In this document: positions 15,670 to 24,142 of the stretch, piece by piece | Layout of the letters: each line of letters opens with the position of its first letter | How positions within the stretch are numbered: position 1 is the stretch's first letter | Source of the DNA: JAUIJL01 sp965366625 | GTDB lineage: Bacteria; Acidobacteriota; Thermoanaerobaculia; Multivoradales; J023 | Length of the DNA: 64,000 bases | Direction: 5' to 3' | Assembly: GCA_965366625.1 (NCBI GenBank) | Contig: CBDUGP010000035.1 | Coordinates: forward strand, 11,585 to 75,584 | The notes under the pieces: model-generated | Database searches by the model: none | What the model was told of the DNA's origin: nothing | Seen by the model: the letters and a program-made list of their open reading frames with translations, nothing else | Position numbers and translations under genes: made by a program

Positions 15670-18140
15670 TCTCATTCGCGAGCCTTTTTCCGTCCCCGGA
15701 CGAGACCTATCGACCCCGGGGTTTCGGACGCCGCGGCGTGGTGGCGGACCTGCTCGGCTTCGACGTGCCCTTAGGAGATCGGGTCTTGGGTCGTTCGGAC
15801 CACGGTTTCGTGGCGGGGTGGTCGTTCGAGGGACCGGAGCTGGGGGTCGACGATGCGAGCCGCTCGGCGGCCGCCGCCCGGCGTTGGGCGTCGGCGTTCG
15901 AGAGCTTGCCCCCGGGCACGGTGGTCCATTGGGACGTCTCCCGCTACCGTCGACCGGCCCCGCGCCCCAAGCACCGTGGGGAATGCCCGCGGGGCGTGGC
16001 GGCCGCCCTCGACGCCGTGGCGGGCGTGCCGGAAGGTTTGGTGCAGCGGACCCGGGTCTTCGTCGGCCTGCACCCCGGAACCCGGGACTTCCTCGAGCCC
16101 GAAGCCGGCCTCGACGCCTTCGAGAGCGCGCTGGTGACCTTCGAGCGCTTGGCGTCCGACGCCGGGGTGCTGCGACGCCTGGAAGGGGAGGCGCTCTTTT
16201 CTGCCGCGGCCGAGGCCTGCCGCTTTCGCCGCTGTCGCCTCGACGTGCCCGACGGCGTGTATTTGGACACCGCCTTCGCCACGGACCGCATGGAGGTGGT
16301 GGATCGCAGCCTGCGGATCGGCGACACCTGTTGGGCGGCGGTGGTGGTCCACGGCATGGCCGGAGCCCTGCGCACGGGTTTCGCGGAAAACGCCGTGCGT
16401 CGCACGGGTCGGCCCGTGCGTTGGGTGGCCCGGCTGGTGCTCGAAGACCGCAAGGGCTCGGAGCGGCGCATGGAGCAGCGGCGCTGGGGACATTTGATGT
16501 CGCGCCTGGACGGTCTCGAGGTGGCGGGGTTCTTCGCCTCGTTTTTCTCCCCGGGCGACCCGCGCAAGGCGGACCGCGACGATGTCGAGGATCGGGTCGC
16601 GCCCCTGCGCGACGATTGCGACCGGGCGATCCGCGATCTCTTCGGCGGCCGGGTCTTCGGACTGGCGACCTACTTGGTCTGGGTCGGCGGGTCCGATGCC
16701 GCCCAGGCGGTGCGCGGTGCCCGGGAGGTGCGGGCGGAGCTCGAGCGGGTGGGTTTCGGGGCCGCGCTCGAAAGCGAGGACCGGATCGGGGCCTTTCGGG
16801 CGGGCCTTCCCGGCAACGACACCGCGTTTTTGCGTCGACTTCAGATCCCGGTCTCGACCTTCGCCGGCTCCCTACCCCTGGGCAGCCCGTGGGTCGGCGA
16901 GCCCCGCTGCGGTCATCCCAAGAAACCGCAGCTCGGCCCCCTGGTGATCTGCCGCACCCGCTACGACGAGCTGTTCGCTTTCGACACCTTCGGCGGCGCG
17001 GTGGCGGACGTGGGCTCGGCGGCGATCGTCGGACCCACGGGGGCGGGCAAGAGCGTGTGGCTGAACGCCATGCTGCTCGGCGCCCTGCGCTATCGCGAGG
17101 CCGAGGTCTTTTCCCTCGACCACGGCCGCAGCCAAACGGCCCTGGCCGCAGCCTTGGGCTCGGCTGCCGGCCGACGGGCCCTCGGCGAAGGGGCACCCCT
17201 GGCCCCGTTCGCCGATCTGCAGGCCTCCGCCGTCGACGTGGCCGGCACCTTCGTGGCCGAGCTCCTGCACCAACAAGGCCTGGAGCCGTCGCCTCGCTTG
17301 CTCAACGCCGTCGGCGACGGGCTCCGTCGCCTGAGCGCCCTGTCGAGACCCCTGCGCACCCTGGAGCAGGCCTCGGCCCTGATCCAGAGCCGCGAGGTGC
17401 GGGAAGCCCTGGAGGCCTTTCACGGCGACGGGGCCTATGCCGGATATCTCGACGGTCGGCCCGGACCCTCCGACCAGGTCCACCGACGCTTCCGCCTCTT
17501 CGAAATCTCCCGCCTGACCGACCTCGATCCGCGGGTGCGGATCCCCACCTTCGTGCATCTCTTGGGCCGGATGGAGTCGGCCCTCGACGGCCGCACCCTA
17601 CGGTTTTTCGCCGTGGAGGAAGCTCACGCCCTGTTCAAAAGCTCGCGCTTCGTCGACGGCCTGGATTCGGCCTTGAAACGTTGGCGCAAACGGCTGGGGG
17701 CCCTGTGGCTGGTGATCCACGACGTGGCGTCGCTCTCCGACGGACCCCTCGGCCGGGCGGTCCGGGGCAGTGTGCCGACCCTGGTGCTCTTGCCCCATCC
17801 CCTGGCGGACGTGGACGACGACGAGCGGGCGGGTTACGCCCGTTTGGGTCTGAGCGACGCGGAGATCGACAGCCTGGCCGAGGCCCGGCCCAAGCACGAA
17901 TACCTGGTGCGCAAGGGGCGGGGCCGGTCGGTGTGGGTGCACCTACGCTTGAGCGAGTTGGAGCTGGCGCTGCTCGGTTGCGCCGGGGCGGAGAGCGACG
18001 CCGTGGAGCGTTTCGAGGCTGAGCACGGTGAGCGGTGGATCGGCCCGTGGGCCCGGGAGCTGGGCATCGACGCCCGGGAAATCGAGGCCTTTGAGCGGGT
18101 GATCCAGAGAGGTTTCCCACGCCCGAGGAAGGCGGCATGA
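15666..18140 (+). CDS. trbE: VirB4/TrbE-type conjugation ATPase
   Basis: 824 residues from the ATG overlapping trbD. The N-terminal half is the membrane-associated VirB4 domain. The C-terminal half has Walker A GPTGAGKSVWLNAML (about residues 455-469), FSLDHGRSQTAL after it, Walker B RFFAVEEAHALF and the arginine-rich LKRWRKRLGALWLVIHD. VirB4 ATPases energise pilus biogenesis and are the most conserved subunit of type IV secretion systems, which makes this the best marker for typing. ATGA overlaps at both ends indicate translational coupling. Confidence 0.94.
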   Translation: MISFASLFPSPDETYRPRGFGRRGVVADLLGFDVPLGDRVLGRSDHGFVAGWSFEGPELGVDDASRSAAAARRWASAFESLPPGTVVHWDVSRYRRPAPRPKHRGECPRGVAAALDAVAGVPEGLVQRTRVFVGLHPGTRDFLEPEAGLDAFESALVTFERLASDAGVLRRLEGEALFSAAAEACRFRRCRLDVPDGVYLDTAFATDRMEVVDRSLRIGDTCWAAVVVHGMAGALRTGFAENAVRRTGRPVRWVARLVLEDRKGSERRMEQRRWGHLMSRLDGLEVAGFFASFFSPGDPRKADRDDVEDRVAPLRDDCDRAIRDLFGGRVFGLATYLVWVGGSDAAQAVRGAREVRAELERVGFGAALESEDRIGAFRAGLPGNDTAFLRRLQIPVSTFAGSLPLGSPWVGEPRCGHPKKPQLGPLVICRTRYDELFAFDTFGGAVADVGSAAIVGPTGAGKSVWLNAMLLGALRYREAEVFSLDHGRSQTALAAALGSAAGRRALGEGAPLAPFADLQASAVDVAGTFVAELLHQQGLEPSPRLLNAVGDGLRRLSALSRPLRTLEQASALIQSREVREALEAFHGDGAYAGYLDGRPGPSDQVHRRFRLFEISRLTDLDPRVRIPTFVHLLGRMESALDGRTLRFFAVEEAHALFKSSRFVDGLDSALKRWRKRLGALWLVIHDVASLSDGPLGRAVRGSVPTLVLLPHPLADVDDDERAGYARLGLSDAEIDSLAEARPKHEYLVRKGRGRSVWVHLRLSELELALLGCAGAESDAVERFEAEHGERWIGPWARELGIDAREIEAFERVIQRGFPRPRKAA

Positions 18141-19222
18141 GCGGGCTATCGAATCACGAGACCTTGCGACGGCCGGGGCACCCCCTCCGCCGCCGGGGCT
18201 CAGAGGCGCGCGCCGTTTCGGTGATCCGTGTCGGGCAGGGCCGGGGCGCTGGTCACCGCCCCTGCTGCTCCGAGCCGGCGCCAATGCCCTCGCTTCGCCC
18301 CGGCTCTGGAGGGGCCGCCCCTCCGTCTACGTCGCGCTCAGCGGGAGGTAGAAGGCCCGGCCACCGGGTTGGAGCACTACCGAGAAAGATCCGACTGGTG
18401 ATCGTGATCACCGTGTTGGGGATGCTCCTGGGACCCCTGGCGACGACGACCGCGCGCCGCGCCGAGGCTTATGTGGTGCCGGTGATCGACGGAGCCAATC
18501 TGGCGGAGCGCTTCTACGAAATCATCCAGCGGGCCCTCCAGCTCGATATCGATTGGGAAACCCTCTGGCAGCTCTACGAGATTTGGGTGGAGATGCGGGC
18601 GGTGCTCGGCGAGCTGGAAAGCATCGACGAGGCCTGGGAAACCAACCTGGTGGCCTGGCTCGCCGCCGAGCTGGCGTCGGCCGGTCTCACCGTCGACGCG
18701 TGGGTCCTGGAGGTATTGCTGCAAGACCTGGAGGAGGTATTGCTCGACGCTGCCGCGGGGGTGATCTTCGTGCAGGAAGGGGGCGGGGATTTGCTCGAAA
18801 CCTATCCCGGTTTCTCCCTGGAGAGGGCGCCTGAGCCGTGGATCGAGGTGGAGGCGGCCGCGGCCGAGGCGACCCTCGAAACCCACCAAGCCCTGCTCGC
18901 CATGGTGGCGAAGGCCATGGAGCACGGCAAGCACACGGCGGACGAGCGGGTGGCTGCGGAAGAGCTGCTCATGGAGTCCGACGGCATCTTGCAGACCCAA
19001 CAGCTGAACGGCGTGCTCACCGCCGGGGTCGGGGACCTGCTGCAACAGCAGTCCTACCTGCTGGGCGCGTCGATCAACGCCCAGACCGTAGATTCCGCCC
19101 ATCGGATCCACCGGGAGGGCCGCTATGCCGAGGCCCTCTTCCTTTGGATCACCGAGGGCAGCGACGAGGTGGTGGCCCTTCGGGGTGCCCCGGAATTCGA
19201 AGGCGGGAGCATGATCCCATGA
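18137..19222 (+). CDS. trbJ: TrbJ/VirB5-like conjugative transfer protein
   Basis: The start overlaps the trbE stop. Residues from about 85 form a signal peptide (KIRLVIVITVLGMLLGPLATTTA), and the mature protein is helical with a typical TrbJ stretch near the end (LNGVLTAGVGDLLQQQSYLLGASINAQTVD). TrbJ/VirB5 proteins are periplasmic, pilus-associated and assist mating-pair contact. The first ~80 residues are odd: Arg/Gly/Pro/Ser-rich and low complexity, placing the signal peptide far inside. Either the true start is internal (an ATG at 18284 is one option) or a GC-rich palindromic piece has inserted at the 5' end. Confidence 0.8.
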   Translation: MSGLSNHETLRRPGHPLRRRGSEARAVSVIRVGQGRGAGHRPCCSEPAPMPSLRPGSGGAAPPSTSRSAGGRRPGHRVGALPRKIRLVIVITVLGMLLGPLATTTARRAEAYVVPVIDGANLAERFYEIIQRALQLDIDWETLWQLYEIWVEMRAVLGELESIDEAWETNLVAWLAAELASAGLTVDAWVLEVLLQDLEEVLLDAAAGVIFVQEGGGDLLETYPGFSLERAPEPWIEVEAAAAEATLETHQALLAMVAKAMEHGKHTADERVAAEELLMESDGILQTQQLNGVLTAGVGDLLQQQSYLLGASINAQTVDSAHRIHREGRYAEALFLWITEGSDEVVALRGAPEFEGGSMIP

Positions 19223-20040
19223 GGCCCGACTACGATTTTCTGCCCTTCGAAAGCTTCGTCGGTGGCTTCATCGTGCATCGCGACGCCCTGGCGCTGATGC
19301 TGCGCAACCAGCTGGTGGAGGTGAGCCTGGCGATCCTGCTCCTGCACCTCGTGTGGTCGGGCCTGCAGGGGGCGGCGTCTCGGGAGACCCTGGGCCGGAT
19401 CGTGGTCGGCCGTTGGCTGCTGCCGATCGTGCTCTTCCACTTCTACTACCTCGAGTATTTCGACGTGCTCGGGCCCCTGTCGCTGATGGTCGGGGCCCTC
19501 GGACCGGTGCTTTCCGGCTGGCAGGCGCTCAATCCCGTGGAGATCCTGGCCCAGGGGGTGGATTTCGGGGTGCGCATCTTCTTGGCCAGCACCCTGGTGC
19601 ACGTGCTGCCGGGCTTCGGCGGCTCGGCCAAGATGTTCATGGTGCTGGTGGTCTTCGGAGCCCATCTGTGGGCGGCCTACCACGTGACCAAGCTGATTTT
19701 GGAAACGCTCATCCTCTACGTCGTCGGCCCCTTCGCCCTGGCCATGGGATTCAGCGCGTGGACCTTCGGCTCGATCAAGCGGTTTTTGAAGCTGTCCTAC
19801 GAGCTGGGCCTGCGCATCGTGCTCTACCACCTGGTGCTGCGGTTCGGCAGCGACGCCTTGGTGACCACGGTGCAGTGGATCGACAGCCAGGGCTTTTTCG
19901 CCTGGAAATCGGCCCTGATGGGCGGCGGCTTGGCGGTGGTCTATGCGCTCACCATCGTGGCGATCCCCGAGCGCTACGCCCGGGAGCTGGCAGACGGTCT
20001 GTTCGAGAGCTTCGGCAACCCGTTCATGGTGCGAGAGTGA
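19219..20040 (+). CDS. trbL: TrbL/VirB6-like polytopic membrane protein
   Basis: 273 residues, ATG overlapping the trbJ stop; the longer frame upstream is a shadow. At least five hydrophobic segments are visible (LVEVSLAILLLHLVWSG, WLLPIVLFHFYYL, LSLMVGALGPVL, FMVLVVFGAHLWAAY, LYVVGPFALAMGFS) and another near the end (GGGLAVVYALTIVAI). VirB6/TrbL forms part of the inner-membrane channel that contacts the transferred DNA. It is shorter than many TrbL proteins and lacks a long hydrophilic tail. Confidence 0.82.
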   Translation: MRPDYDFLPFESFVGGFIVHRDALALMLRNQLVEVSLAILLLHLVWSGLQGAASRETLGRIVVGRWLLPIVLFHFYYLEYFDVLGPLSLMVGALGPVLSGWQALNPVEILAQGVDFGVRIFLASTLVHVLPGFGGSAKMFMVLVVFGAHLWAAYHVTKLILETLILYVVGPFALAMGFSAWTFGSIKRFLKLSYELGLRIVLYHLVLRFGSDALVTTVQWIDSQGFFAWKSALMGGGLAVVYALTIVAIPERYARELADGLFESFGNPFMVRE

Positions 20041-20056
20041 CGGGGAGCGCAGGACG

Positions 20057-20788
20057 ATGAGCGATTCGACCCCGACCCCGACCCCGGCACCGGTCCTGGA
20101 CCGAGACGCCCGCATCCGCGCCCTGGGGCTCAGCGCGCGCAACGACCGCTACAACGTGCTCGCGGCCCGTTGTCGTCGGTGGTGCGCGGCGGCGGCGGTG
20201 GCGATGTTGGGCTGGGCCGGGACCACGGTCCTTTGTCTCGAGATGTGGCGCCATCGCTCGGAGATTCGCACGGGTTACTTCGTGCTCAGTGACCGCGGTC
20301 TCGAGGCCCTGGGGCAGGCCCAGACCATCGAGCGCAGCCGTCCCGACGTGGTCCGGGGTTTCTTGGAGACCTGGGTGAGCGACGCCTTTCGGGTCACCGG
20401 CGACCTGCACGACCAACGTCTGCGGCAGATGCAGAGCCTCTACCGCACCCAAGGCCAAGCCCGGGATCGGCTCAACGAATGGCTGGAAGCCGGGCGCAAC
20501 CCCTACGAGCTGATCGAGCGGGGCGGCACGGTGGAGATCGATCGACCGTCGATCCGCATCCTGCCGGTGGACGCCGCCGCGGGCCAACAGACCGCGTGGC
20601 ACGTGGAATTCGTGGAAATCGAGCGCGTGCCCGGCCGCCGGGCCCGATCGTGGGAGGTGCGCCTGACCGTACGGCTCGACTTCGAAGGCGACGCCCGAAC
20701 CCGGGCGGAGGGACGCAATCCCTTCGGCATCTGGGTCCGGCGTCTGCACATGGAACGGTTCGTGATGGAAAAGGAGAAAGATCGGTGA
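20057..20788 (+). CDS. trbF: TrbF/VirB8-like assembly protein
   Basis: 243 residues; ATG with GGGGAGCG upstream, after the only real gap (16 bases) between neighbouring trb genes. A short cytoplasmic N-terminus (DARIRALGLSARNDRYNVLAARCRRW) is followed by one membrane helix (CAAAAVAMLGWAGTTVLCLEMW). The periplasmic domain runs from FVLSDRGLEALGQAQ to VRRLHMERF. VirB8/TrbF nucleates the inner-membrane complex. Near the end the pattern VEIERV..RARSWEVRLTVRLDF resembles the final beta-sheet of the VirB8 fold. GTGA overlap with trbG. Confidence 0.85.
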   Translation: MSDSTPTPTPAPVLDRDARIRALGLSARNDRYNVLAARCRRWCAAAAVAMLGWAGTTVLCLEMWRHRSEIRTGYFVLSDRGLEALGQAQTIERSRPDVVRGFLETWVSDAFRVTGDLHDQRLRQMQSLYRTQGQARDRLNEWLEAGRNPYELIERGGTVEIDRPSIRILPVDAAAGQQTAWHVEFVEIERVPGRRARSWEVRLTVRLDFEGDARTRAEGRNPFGIWVRRLHMERFVMEKEKDR

Positions 20789-21918
20789 AGCGTTATCTCG
20801 TGATGTGTGGGCTGGTCGCATTTTGGGTGACGGCTCTTTCGGCCCAACAAATACCCTCCGGGGACCCTCCCGCCCTGGGGCCCTCTGCCCTTGAGCACCG
20901 TGCCCAAGAGCCTGGGGTTCAAGACGTCTCCACCCAGGACGTCTCCACCCAAGACGTCTCCACCCAAGGACCTGTACCCGACGCGGGGCGGCTCTTCGAC
21001 GGCTTGAAAGACGCCATGGAACGGCTGCGGGAGGATCGACCGTCGCCGCCCCGAAGCCGAGGCGAGGACCCGTCGGCGAGCCACCGGGACGAGGCGGCGG
21101 TGCGGCGGATCGTGGCCGACGAGCTGTCGAAGGTGAATTGGACGGGCCAAGGGGCCGACCCCGACACCTTCAACTACGTCAACCGGGCCCGGGAACGGGA
21201 CTACGGCGAGGGTCAGGAGACCGTCCGCTGCGTGCCCCGGCACGTGTGCGTGATCCTCTTCGAGCAAGGGGAGGTGATCGTCGGCGCGGTGATCGGCGAC
21301 GACGAGAGCTGGCCCCTCGAAAGCGAATACGCGGGAGCCCCGGGTCACGAGTTTGGGGTGATCGCCCTCTCGCCCCAGCGCTTCGGCACCCGCAGCAATC
21401 TGGTGGTGCTGACGGATCGACGGACCTACCGCTTCCGCCTGGTGTCGCCCCAGCGGCCGAAGAACCCCGACGCCTTCCTCGACTACGACGAGCTGACCTT
21501 CTTCCGCTATCCCGGCGGATCGACCGTCGCAGCGGTGGACCTGCCGTCCGCCCCCGTCCCGCCCCCGTCGGCCGAGGCGACCGCGATCCGAGAATCCGAC
21601 GAGCCCCTCTTCGTCTATCGCTTGGAGCCGGCGGAGCGTCGCAAGCACCGACTGCCCGGCAGCTTCGAGGTCTACCGCCAAGGTGAGGAAACCTGGGTGG
21701 TGATGTCGGCCTCGACCCGCGCTGTGCTCGGGGAGTGGCCCCAGGTGGTGGCCCTGGGGGCCGACGGTGAGGAGCTGGTGGCGAACGCCGGATTCGAGAT
21801 CTCCGAGGACGGCTCGGGCCGCTACCGGCTGCCGATGGTGCCGCCGGGCCTCGAGCTGTACCGGGGCGCCGGCGCCGACAAACGCTGGCTGCGGGCGTGG
21901 CATACGGGGATCCGATGA
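20785..21918 (+). CDS. trbG: TrbG/VirB9-like outer-complex protein
   Basis: 377 residues from a GTG overlapping the trbF stop. A signal peptide (VMCGLVAFWVTALSAQQ) is followed by a disordered, Pro/Ser-rich region with three DVSTQ repeats. The VirB9/CagX domain comes next: VRCVPRHVCVILFEQGEVIVGAVIGDDESWPLE, then GTRSNLVVLTDRRTYRFRLVS, and a second lobe EPLFVYRLEP...GSFEVYRQGEETWVVM. VirB9 forms the outer-membrane ring with VirB10. The N-terminal repeat is a 15-bp minisatellite. ATGA overlap with trbI. Confidence 0.9.
   Translation: MKRYLVMCGLVAFWVTALSAQQIPSGDPPALGPSALEHRAQEPGVQDVSTQDVSTQDVSTQGPVPDAGRLFDGLKDAMERLREDRPSPPRSRGEDPSASHRDEAAVRRIVADELSKVNWTGQGADPDTFNYVNRARERDYGEGQETVRCVPRHVCVILFEQGEVIVGAVIGDDESWPLESEYAGAPGHEFGVIALSPQRFGTRSNLVVLTDRRTYRFRLVSPQRPKNPDAFLDYDELTFFRYPGGSTVAAVDLPSAPVPPPSAEATAIRESDEPLFVYRLEPAERRKHRLPGSFEVYRQGEETWVVMSASTRAVLGEWPQVVALGADGEELVANAGFEISEDGSGRYRLPMVPPGLELYRGAGADKRWLRAWHTGIR
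20921..20965 (+). repeat. 15-bp tandem repeat, three copies, in trbG
   Basis: AAGACGTCTCCACCC three times head to tail (one base differs in the middle copy), coding for DVSTQ repeats. The unit is a multiple of three, so copy number can change without breaking the frame. Confidence 0.9.
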
Positions 21919-23186
21919 GACGGAATGATCCACCGGGCCCCGAGCACGGACCGGCCCATGACGCCACGACGCCGTCTCGGGACGCGGCCCCGGGCTCGGG
22001 GCAGAGTTCGACCCTGGATCCGACTTTGGACCCCGCTTTGGACCTGACCTGGGATCCGGTGTTGGACCGAGCCTCGGATCCGGCCCTGGACCGAGCCTCC
22101 GATCAGGATCTGTATCTTCACGAGGACCCGGCCGCCGTGGCCCCGGGGTCAGCCACGGAAATCGACACAGAAAGAGCTACAGAGAGGGAGAGGGCTTCTG
22201 CCCAGAGAGCCCTCGAAGAGCGAGGCCTGGATCGGGCCGCCCTCAAGCGGGCGGCGGTTCCCCTGGTGCTCCTGGTCGTGGGATTCCTGTCCCTCGGCCT
22301 GCTGAGCGACCTCCTGCGGCGGGCGGGCGGCCCGTCGGAGCGGGCGACCCCGAGCTCCACGGTGGCACCGGTCACCCCGGAGCAGCTGCAAAGCCGGGTC
22401 AAACGTCCCGAACCGTTCACGGCCTCACCTTTCAAAGAGCCGGAGCCGATCGAAAGACGACCGGAGCTCGCGCGGGCCTCCACCTACCGTCGATCCACGG
22501 GTCCGGCACCGGCACCGACATCCGCCCGCCGTCCGCGCCTGGTGGCTCGGGGTCTGGCGGATCCGCCGCAACGCCCGGCTCCCCGGCAAATCGAGACCCG
22601 AGACGCTCCACCGGCTCCGACCCTGGTGCTCACCCGGGGCACGACCCTGCACGCCCGGCTCGAACGGGACGTGACGTCAGAGAGCTTCACCTCGGCGGTG
22701 GTGGCGCGGCTCACTTATCCGGTCTACGAGCAGCACACTGGGCTCTTGATCTTTCCCGAGCAAACCGAGCTGCACGGCGTGGTGGTGCGAGATCCGGCCC
22801 TGGGCTCGAGCCGCGTAGGCATCCGCTGGTCCGAGGCGATCCTGCCGACTTCCCACGGCGGCCGGACCGTGCGGCTCGACCAGCCGGCCTCGGATGCGGC
22901 CGGAGTCGAGGGAGTGGGCACGGACGTCTCCCACCGCTGGGCTTCGTTCTACGGCCACGCCGCGGTCATGTCCGTGCTCTCGGCCCTGGTCCAGGGGGCC
23001 CAGCATCCCGAGGGCGGTAACGCGGGCCTCGAAGCCTACGGCGCCGCCGAGCTGGCCCGCCAAAGCGAAGAGGTCACCCGCTCCGTTCTCCGCCGCTTGC
23101 AAAACCGACGGCCCCGCTACCTCCTGCCCCGAGGCTCCCGGGTGGCGGTGCAGGTGGAGCGTACCCTCGAGGTGGCCGTGCCGTGA
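21915..23186 (+). CDS. trbI: TrbI/VirB10-like channel scaffold
   Basis: 423 residues; ATG overlaps the trbG stop. The long acidic cytoplasmic part has irregular LDP/LDRASD repeats (residues ~35-60). One membrane helix follows (AAVPLVLLVVGFLSLGLLSDLL), then a Pro-rich periplasmic arm (RSTGPAPAPTSARRPR). The VirB10 beta-barrel domain has LVLTRGTTLHARLERDVTSE, LIFPEQTELHGVV and YLLPRGSRVAVQVERTLEV. VirB10/TrbI spans both membranes and gates the channel. GTGA overlap with traF. Confidence 0.9.
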   Translation: MRRNDPPGPEHGPAHDATTPSRDAAPGSGQSSTLDPTLDPALDLTWDPVLDRASDPALDRASDQDLYLHEDPAAVAPGSATEIDTERATERERASAQRALEERGLDRAALKRAAVPLVLLVVGFLSLGLLSDLLRRAGGPSERATPSSTVAPVTPEQLQSRVKRPEPFTASPFKEPEPIERRPELARASTYRRSTGPAPAPTSARRPRLVARGLADPPQRPAPRQIETRDAPPAPTLVLTRGTTLHARLERDVTSESFTSAVVARLTYPVYEQHTGLLIFPEQTELHGVVVRDPALGSSRVGIRWSEAILPTSHGGRTVRLDQPASDAAGVEGVGTDVSHRWASFYGHAAVMSVLSALVQGAQHPEGGNAGLEAYGAAELARQSEEVTRSVLRRLQNRRPRYLLPRGSRVAVQVERTLEVAVP

Positions 23187-24037
23187 CCCGACGCTCAACA
23201 ACGTCCCGTAACGACGAGAAGTCGAATCTCCGGCACGGAACAAATCTTGAGGCCGAGGATTTCTTTTCCCCTGGCGGAGACGGTCCCGAAGAGGTACAGG
23301 GCAGCCCCGTCAGGGGCAAGGCAAATGTAGCCTCGGGCTTCAGCCCGTGGCGCGTCGGCCCGTGGCGCGTCGGCCCGTGGCGCGTCGGCCCGTGGCGCGT
23401 CGGTCCGTGGCGCATCGGCCCGTGGTGTGGTGGCCGTACCGTGACCCCACCCTCCACGAGAGTCGCACATGGAAAGGCGAGCAAGCGGGACGGCACCTTC
23501 CGCTGGGCGATGTCGGTCTTCGGCCGCCGCCACCTGGTGCTGCGGCTCTGCGCGTACCTCGGCGTCGGCCTGACGGTGCTGATCTGGAGCCTGTGGGCCG
23601 CCGGCCTTCGCTGGCAGTGGAGCCCGTCCGGTCCCCAGTGGATCTATCGGCTGACCCCCGCGCCCACCCTGAAGCCGGGGGCCTGGGTCGCAGTCTGCCT
23701 CGACGGCCCGGCCGCCAACCTGGCGCTCCACCGAGCCTACGTTCACCCGAGCGACGACTGCCCGTCGGGCATCGAGCCGATCCTGAAGCGGGTGTGGGCG
23801 GTGGAGGGACAGCGGGTCGACCTCGACGCCCTGCCCGAGCCCCTCGATCGAGACGCCTTGGGTCGGCCCCTCGATGCCGCGACTCGGGACGTGGTCGGCC
23901 CAGGAGAGGTGTGGTTGCGATCGATTTACGACTCGCCGTCGACCTACGACTCGAAGTACTACGGACCGGTGCCGGTGGATTGGATCCGGTGGAGCGCCGT
24001 GCCGCTGCTCTGGCGGGGGCCACCGCCGAGCTCCTGA
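23183..24037 (+). CDS. traF: TraF-like conjugative signal peptidase (S26 family), 5' end altered
   Basis: The start overlaps the trbI stop (GTGA). The first ~85 residues are not protein-like: a REP-like palindrome and a 15-bp minisatellite coding for GPWRV repeats. The real domain begins near MSVFGRRHLVLRL (ATG at 23508), with a membrane helix (YLGVGLTVLIWSLWAAG), the catalytic Ser region WSPSGPQWIYRL, and the general-base Lys in EPILKRVWAVEGQRV, followed by GPGEVWL and the final YYGPVPVDWI. In RP4, TraF cleaves and cyclises the TrbC pilin. The sequence around 23171-23190 is partly repeated at 23431-23450, suggesting that a segment was inserted or duplicated at the original gene start. Confidence 0.85.
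   Translation: MTRRSTTSRNDEKSNLRHGTNLEAEDFFSPGGDGPEEVQGSPVRGKANVASGFSPWRVGPWRVGPWRVGPWRVGPWRIGPWCGGRTVTPPSTRVAHGKASKRDGTFRWAMSVFGRRHLVLRLCAYLGVGLTVLIWSLWAAGLRWQWSPSGPQWIYRLTPAPTLKPGAWVAVCLDGPAANLALHRAYVHPSDDCPSGIEPILKRVWAVEGQRVDLDALPEPLDRDALGRPLDAATRDVVGPGEVWLRSIYDSPSTYDSKYYGPVPVDWIRWSAVPLLWRGPPPSS
23311..23351 (+). repeat. REP-like palindrome inside the traF 5' region
   Basis: GGGCAAGG.AAATGTAGCCTCGGGCTTCAGCCCGTGGC is a variant of the palindromic elements around the IS200-type gene at 42770-43201. The core pairs GGGCT / AGCCC and keeps the flanks CCTC and GTGGC. Confidence 0.6.
23344..23430 (+). repeat. 15-bp minisatellite in traF
   Basis: CCCGTGGCGCGTCGG occurs four times exactly, then once with two changes, then as a partial copy. 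It starts within the end of the REP-like palindrome. In frame it codes for a GPWRV pentapeptide repeat. Confidence 0.9.
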
Positions 24038-24142
24038 CCCGCCAGACCCGGATTTCAGATCGATTTTATTTTTTGATGTTTCGCCGCATGGACACGACGA
24101 ACGGGCGAGGTGCGCCCGTCACGAACGACATGCGAGGACACG

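Noticed and set aside
23344..23430. Possible CRISPR-like array in traF
   Set aside because: The repeats are head to tail without spacers, only 15 bases long and code for a pentapeptide; no cas genes are near.
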